Below, piece after piece: positions 58,098 through 64,000 of a DNA stretch of 64,000 bases (the first letter of the stretch is position 1; each line of letters opens with the position of its first letter). Under the pieces are notes generated by a model. It was not told where the DNA came from and ran no database searches. It saw only the letters and a program-made list of their open reading frames with translations. Source of the stretch: Adiantum capillus-veneris (lineage: Eukaryota > Streptophyta > Polypodiopsida > Polypodiales > Pteridaceae); assembly GCA_014529385.2 (NCBI GenBank), contig CM043959.1, positions 50,309,122 to 50,373,121 on the forward strand, in the 5' to 3' direction. The position numbers and the translations under genes are program-made.

Positions 58098-60088
58098 GTT
58101 GTGTTTTGGTTTCCTCCCTTGCCCATCCAAAAACGAGAGAGAGAAAGTCTAGCTTCCTCTTGCTCCTTCGAGCTCATCCCTTCCTTGCTCTCCTCTCATG
58201 CCGCTCGGCACACTTTGTATCCATTGTCTCCTTCTCCTCAATGCCCGTTCACCCTCTTTTTATATATATCAATGCTCCCTTTTCCCTATTTTTCACAACG
58301 ACGATGCCGTCATTGTGGGAATATGGGAGAGGACGTGGCAGTTGGATTTCTCAATAGCGCCGTATGTGGCGGGAGTAGCACCAAATATGGGCACCCCGCT
58401 GAGCTGATGAATTCTCGTTTTTGCGGCGCCCCTCATCCGATGCTTGTGTTGGCTGGCGCGAGCCTCACTTCCTCTCCCTGTGCTGCTCACGCCATGCCTT
58501 TTCCCTCATTTCCTCTCCTTTTCCCACTAACACAATAACCCCTTAAGGGTTTTGGGCGGCCTTAGTGCCACATTGGGCGGGCATGCCTTTGGGCGGCCTT
58601 ATGAGCACACCCTTGACGCAGTTGGGTGGCCACCCCTTGGGTGACCATATTTTGATATATATCTCGGGCAAAGCATTGCCAAGCTCAACATCTTTCTCAA
58701 GCAGCCCCTATCAAGCTAGGCATATCCCACAATCAATGAGCTCCGTGAGATGACATTTCGGACAAAGCAGTGCCTAGCACGACATCTGGTATTTCATGAA
58801 AATATCATCGTGAATTCTACTGCCCATATCAGCGTCTCCTACCCTTGAGATGCAAGCACAGGTGATTGGATTTGGAGGAAGGCATTCCCTTTGCATTTGG
58901 TTAAATTCCCTAGAGCTCCTTGCCGCAACCACCTGTGGCCCACCAATTTGATGACTGAGCCATCATCTTCTTTTGGAAGCCACCATCCCGAAGTTTGTGG
59001 GCCCACTAACTAAGGTTGCCAAATCTTTCAAAAGTCATCTAGTACTTCATCATCGGTGGTTGTCACCAACCGGACTCCGATCGGCAAGCTATAAATTCCT
59101 ATAGACTTCTCAAGCTGGATAGAATGGATACAAACTCTAATGAGGCTATAAAATTCCCAGATGGCACACCGTCCAAGGCGACTGACCTGGCACGGAACTG
59201 GCTCCCGAGAAAATTTAATCTGGTGATATCTTGGTAACCGTAATTTCGATCACTGATTACAAAAGACCGATGCGCTCCACAAAGTGAGCACTTCAGGATC
59301 ATGCATTCACTTCATTTCTGTCCCCTCAACTACACTTGCCTAATCCGGTATCGATCTGCAATTGACTCAAACTTCAACGTGCCATAACTTCCTCACCATA
59401 GCTCCAATCGATGAACCGTAAAGACAGGCCGGTAGAGCACTTCAAGCACTGTAGTTCTAGATCATAAACTTCTATATGTGCTCACTTCAAGCATACTCTT
59501 TTTAAGCATCATTAAGGCATATGTTGACCCTTTAAAGCTGCATATGGCATACATTAATTATTAAAGTTGGCTTGTTAACAAGCCATGATAACTACTCAAT
59601 AAATGTGTAGGCTTCGAAGAAGCTTAGCTTGCATTTCTTTGCTCTTTTTTCTATCATGAAAGCGGATCTGCATGACAACGTGCCACTCTTGGGTTTGTGG
59701 TGGAAATTGTCGAGAGAGTGGATCGCCAGTAAACCTATCTTGCGTGTACACATGGAGGCCCTCATCCTATCACGTATCCTCTCTCCTACCTACACCTAGT
59801 ACGTCAATCTGCAATATATCTTCTCACAAGTCTCCTTGCCAGGATAAATCTCGTAGCCTTCTCAGCATGTCTACCATTGTCTATGATTCCTCCTTTAGCA
59901 CTACCATCGTTGTGCCTCCCTCATAACCCTTATATTTATACCTTATGCCCCCTTTATCAGTGGAGAGAGAGAGAGAGAGAGAGAGACGATGAGGTCCTCT
60001 GTTGAAAACGGTAATCCAAGCTACTGTGTGGATCTTGTGGGTGCTTGCGGGGAGTCGTCCAAGAAGTGATGCGCGGGTGTGTTTGCAG
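58098..60088. other. no firm gene; possible LTR-like remnant
   Basis: 58,980-59,480 contains phrases in the style of the A/E1 LTRs on the minus strand (an ATATCTTGG...CGATCACTGATTAC block and a GCGCTCCACAAAGTGAGCACTTC block resembling 33120-33175), too weak to annotate as an LTR. A GA tract lies at 59962-59986. No coding frame is supported. Confidence 0.4.
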
Positions 60089-60807
60089 GGAGTTCGTAGA
60101 GAAACAGGGAATGTGCCTTCTCTCCTCTCTCTCAGCTTCTATGGAAGGAGAATTATGGTGAGTTGGCCTTAGCTCAAGAACGCTAAGCACGATGGAAAAG
60201 AGAAATGTCCTGGCTTTTATCAGTTAGTGATCATATAGTTGAGTTTGTACCTTCATCACAAATACGCTCAAATGACAGTATCACAGAGGTATGAGTGCAT
60301 GAACAAGTATTGCAACATTATTGAGCACCATATCTCCTCAAGATCTACAGAGGGGTTCCTTTGTGTGTACAGGTCATGGTAACGAAGCAAATTTCAGATC
60401 TTCACGTCAACTTACCTGTACTCTGCAAGCTGGACAACATGTTGATTGTAAGTTCTCTTCTTGCCAATGCTTATGTGATGTAATTGGTTGTATGTTTAGC
60501 TTCATATGCGAACTTTGCTTCATGAGATAGGAAGCTCTGGACAGCTTCAAAGTTACAAAGTTTTGGCATGCTGACCAAACAAACACGGTGCGTGATAGTG
60601 AAGATAACCCCAGCCAAAGCAGGGGGGGAAATGGTGGCTTCCAACTGTAGAAGTGCATGATGCTGGTCTTTCTGCTGATGCAAGGAGGCATTTGCAGCTT
60701 CAGAGGGAGCAGATTAACCAGGTTTTGAAGGCTGCTTCGGCTATCAATGCACGAGTTCTCTCTGAAGCTGCAACCAACCAGAGGAGAACACTAACCAGGT
60801 TTTGAAG
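60089..60807 (+). pseudogene. PRONE-domain (RopGEF-like) pseudogene fragment
   Basis: Three exons with exact borders. Exon 60089-60288 (after TTTGCAG; before GTATGA) ends WKREMSWLLSVSDHIVEFVP and SSQIRSNDSITE. Exon 60373-60447 (TACAG / GTAAGT) reads VMVTKQISDLHVNLPVLCKL then DNMLI. Exon 60531-60807 (GATAG / GTGAGA) starts EALDSFKVTKFWHADQ and continues KWWLPTVEVHDAGLSADARR, LQLQREQINQVLKAAS and AINARVLSEA. These are successive core blocks of the PRONE domain, the ROP GTPase exchange domain of plants. Phases agree at both junctions. Lesions: TAA at 60184-60186, a shifted segment upstream of it (about 60,160), and a one-base loss in the G run at 60622-60628. The N-terminal exons and the rest of the domain are not found. 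Confidence 0.82.
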
Positions 60808-61865
60808 GTGAGAAAGACTATTTCCCTCACTCAGCAATCATGATGCTGCTAATTATTCTATTGAAGTATTTAAAAACCTTTGTAAAGTGCATAGCAAATT
60901 TTTTATTTAACCTTCAAAACTTAACATCTAGCTTACGATCTGAAAGTCTAATTTTAGATGACCCACAACTTGTAGCATTGTCTTTAAAACAGTCGACAAA
61001 GGCTTATGTGGGAAAGACTACATGGCTATACTTGTGAATTTTTCTGTCTTGCACTACCCAAAATTACAGATCTTAAAAGAGAACATCATTTGTAACATCG
61101 TAGTGCCATAACTTCAAAAGAGAGAAGTTGCGTGTAAGTAACAAAAGCACATCGCATTGGAAAGGCTGAGGGAGCAAAAGTTTGGCATGTGAAAATGTAA
61201 ACTTGTTTACACAATGGTGTTCAAGAAACAAGAGTGCTTTGCTTGCCTGGATCTTCTTAGCTTCTCTAGCTGATGTTTTCTTGCCATGGCATGGTATGGT
61301 TGGTCGATGTGCAATGGCCTTAAGTACAAACTTTTAAGTGAGCCCTTCTCCCAAAGGAATGAGCGCAATCTAGCTTCAAAAATTTGTTGTTGTGCCTCCC
61401 AATGTTTCCTAGGAAGTTTTGCTTGGCAGGCATCAACTCTTCGTTGTTGTGCGGCCTCCTTATCTGCTAAGGATTGTTGGTGTTTCTTTTCTTTCTCTAC
61501 TCATTTTCCTCCTTTGTTTTGGTTATCTCTTCTTTCTTTGCATTCTTTGCCTTCATGCTCTCAATGTATTGAGTGGATGTGAGAATCAAATTTTTTATGT
61601 AATCGACAAAAGCCTCTCTATTTGCTTGTCTTACACATACTTCTGACATTGGGACACACAGATGATCAATAATTCAATTATTCTCTTGAAAGGCTCTCTC
61701 TATATTTGTTGAAAGAGTGTTGATGTTTTCATTTGAAATCTCCTTTCCTGGTGTTGACCTTCAGGTTGTATTGAAAGTTGGCCTTCAGGTTGTATTGGAG
61801 TAGGTCGGTGCCTTGATGAAGATGTTATGTGATTTTTCGGAGGGTGCACTATGTAATCATCTTAA
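60808..61865. other. no gene seen
   Basis: Downstream of the PRONE fragment I searched for the next blocks of the domain and found none. A phrase CTAACCAGGTTTTGAAGG repeats at 60714 and 60791. Confidence 0.5.
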
Positions 61866-62056
61866 TGTATAACGTGAGTTCAAAACGAGGGGTTTTAAAA
61901 TGCAAAAAATATAAGCAATTTAACAGAGATACATTAAAATAAGGGGGTTTCATATACAAATTTGGAAGAAAAAAAAAATCCTAAAATAAGGGGTCATTTT
62001 ATTCATTAAGACATGTTAAAAGAAGGGATTTTTTAATACCCCGCAAACGCACGTTA
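61866..62056. repeat. possible short inverted-repeat element
   Basis: TATAACGTGAGTT at about 61869 and its near complement (CGCACGTTATATA, about 62044-62056) face each other across 190 bp of AT-rich DNA with runs of A and G. It may be a MITE-like insertion or the decayed end of the adjoining transposon. Weak. Confidence 0.3.
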
Positions 62057-63469
62057 TATAGGGGTTACTGAATGGTGAACCCCTCTAGCGTGATTCTCAT
62101 AGTCATATTCATTTCTCACTTCAATTCCATTAGTGAATGTTGTAAGCATTTGAGGTTCTAGAAATATTTCATTTGGTCTTGTCAAAATGTCCATGTAACA
62201 TAAAATTTCATCAGCTTCCATGAAGTTTGTGAAGCTCATCCTACATTGCGTTGCATTATGCTGTTGAGATTGAAATTGCTCTTGTTGGAGTTGAGCTACC
62301 ATGCTATTTAGAGCTAGAATTGCGTCATCCTCGTTGGCTGCATTCATTGGTGTGTTTGGTACTTGGGAAATACCTTCATCATTTGCAATTGTTGCCTCAT
62401 CCACAAGGTTAATGTAATTGCATGGCATGTTGTCAAATTTAATTGCTGTTGGGTCGAGCAACCATATCCCAGTGCTTTAAATCCCACCTTGATGTTGGTT
62501 TCGGTGAAAGAGGAGCATGTAGCCTTTGCCACAATACTTGCTAGCTCGGATTTGGTAGCTTGCCTAGATGATGTCTTCTATTGCCACATCAAGTGGTTGA
62601 AGATTATGTGAAGTACGGGTAGGTAAAGTGATGATGTCAATACCTTTCTCATGTGCCTTAGCTACTACCTTCAAGGAAATATGACTCCCATAGATGCCTA
62701 TGTTCTTTGTCTATTGTCCTCTCAATGACTTTCTCATACTACTCAATCCATGCTTGAAAAAGCTCCCTGGTCATCCATGCTTTTCTTTGTACAACCATTG
62801 TTGCTCCCACTTCGCAATTTTGGATGTAATCGCCTCCAATTCGGCTGCCTTTGAAAATGTAGTACCCTAGAATGGCTTGCCCAGCTGCATTGATGCAAGA
62901 CAATACCATCATCCACTCTCTAGAGTCGCATGTAATACCATAAACAAACTTTGTTCCTTTTCTTGCTAATATCTTCATGCCCTTGTCTCTCGAACCTTGG
63001 AAGCCTGTCTCATTTGCATTTTAAATATTTGATGGTGGATAGTTTTGTTCCGCGTATAGTTTGAAAAGGTTGTCATGAAGTGTTTTGACTCTCTCGGGCC
63101 TGTACCTGTTTGCTCTAGATTGATCTAGGCTCTTTGAGACTCTAAAAACTAGGTTTGGGTGCTGTTTTTGAAAAGCATCCCACCAATTTTTCTTGGAATT
63201 CCATTGGAAAAGAGTGTGTCTTGTTTGACACATTTTGGCCACTTTAAGCTTCACGTCTGTAATGGAGACTCCATGGCTTGAGTTACATTTTAGGAAAATC
63301 CACTTCAACAAGGCATCCTCCTCTTTTCTTGTAAGTGTTGTTGCCATCCCTTTCTTTTTTTGGGTCTTCCCTCTTCCCAGTTAGCAATTGATGCTCTGCT
63401 TATGTCAAATTGAATAGAGTACTTGTGCAAAGAGACACCATCTTCTCTAGCTTGCAGATCCTTTTCCAT
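62054..63469 (-). pseudogene. pogo/Tigger-like DDE transposase, degenerate
   Basis: From an ATG at 63469 the minus strand reads DISRASIANWEEGRPKKRKG and, after a shift, LTRKEEDALLKWIFLKC, WWDAFQKQHPNLVFRVSKSL (the Tc5-type helix-turn-helix region), then NANETGF where families have DETGF (Asn codon 63012-63014), KILARKGTKFVYG, CINAAGQAILGYYIFKGSRI and TRELFQAWIE. Further on IYGSHISLKVVAKAHEKGID (Tyr at 62690-62692 replaces the second Asp) and LPTRTSHNLQPLDVAI. The C-terminal frame 62461-62054 follows (GFKALG in one frame, LLDPTAIKFD in the next). Several stops and shifts; catalytically dead. Confidence 0.85.
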
Positions 63470-64000
63470 ATCAAGCTCTGTCCATGCAAGTTGAGTGCAC
63501 TTTTTTGATCGCTTTGATGTGCTTGGAGAATCTTTGGCTATCTCACGTAGAGACGGGATTGGTGTGGGAGGTGAAGGAAGCTTCAGCTTTGGGAAGGCAG
63601 TCTTGGCTTGGAGAGAAAAAGCCTGGGTTCTTGTGACCTATTGGTTTGCCTGCCCTTATTGGGATGATGTTCTCTGGTGGATACCTTCATCGATGGGCTC
63701 GTTGCGATTGGCTTGTGTGTCTTTTGCAGGCTCCTTCACTCCTCTTTGACATTGGTTTTTCCCTCCTCTTTCCCATGGTCTTCTTGCATGCATTGATTTG
63801 AAAAGATTGATTAGTTGTGAATCATCTTTTTTCTGTCATAAAGCAGATAGGTTGTGTTGTGAAAGCTTTAGGTGAGTACTTATCTGCAGCAGCAGGTACT
63901 AATCCTTTATACCTTCCAAAAGATGAGAGTACTCCTTGACCAAAAAAATTTCTTGGGGACTTGCTTTGTTGCCTTCTCTAGGCCGGCTGATCGCTTTTGA
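63470..64000. other. no gene seen
   Basis: Upstream of the transposase start on its strand. No terminal inverted repeat could be identified before the window edge. Confidence 0.45.

Noticed and set aside
58980-59480. Another minus-strand gypsy LTR
   Set aside because: Only a few phrases resemble the A/E1 LTRs; no termini, promoter or primer site could be placed.
59672-59926. 84-codon plus-strand frame as an upstream PRONE exon
   Set aside because: No PRONE block is visible in it and no splice border fits.

Overview
The window is nuclear DNA from a land plant with a large, repeat-rich genome. The support is Ty1/copia elements primed from initiator tRNA-Met, Ty3/gypsy elements with a second (archaeal-type) RNase H as in the plant Tat group, a CACTA-type transposon end, a DYW-class PPR gene, and exons of a plant-specific PRONE (RopGEF) domain. 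Degenerate PPR copies and low gene density would suit a fern or similar lineage, but that is inference.

Layout, left to right. 1-3468: 3' part of a decayed copia element (copia-1). 3469-7335: minus-strand gypsy-like element (E1) with a 1.7-kb LTR, gag and two acidic ORFs but no visible pol. 7.3-15.4 kb: AT-rich DNA with no firm gene, a hypothetical fragment, long palindromes and a five-unit array of palindromic repeats. 15.4-26.1 kb: one gypsy element (A) with LTRs over 2 kb, the 5' one carrying an apparently perfect 630-bp tandem duplication of its promoter region. 26.6-30 kb: remnants of a PPR gene. 31.1 kb: a CACTA-like end. 32.0-33.6 kb: minus-strand solo LTR of the A/E1 type. 33.6-38.3 kb: second gypsy element (B), with one intact integrase ORF. 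38.5-43.5 kb: a Tnt1-like copia element (C). 43.5-45.9 kb: minus-strand gag/protease remnant (D) with a 400-bp LTR. 46-47.5 kb: possible exons of an unrecognised gene.

The one convincing intact host gene is the DYW-class PPR gene on the minus strand (51297-47791). I model it with one intron and an N-terminal exon that keeps the reading frame; its HxE and CxxCH deaminase motifs are present but the terminal DYW tripeptide is replaced. Right of it lie a ~295-bp tandem duplication, copia-2 (52784-57927, with LTR pair, primer site, polypurine tract and near target duplication), a degenerate PRONE-domain pseudogene (60089-60807) with exact splice borders, and a pogo/Tigger-like transposase pseudogene with both leading catalytic Asp codons changed (63469-62054).

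Almost every element ORF is broken. Many lesions fit G:C to A:T changes (Trp to stop, Asp or Ser to Asn), as expected from deamination of methylated cytosine. Small deletions between short direct repeats are the other common type. No RNA gene, CRISPR array or complete autonomous transposon was found.
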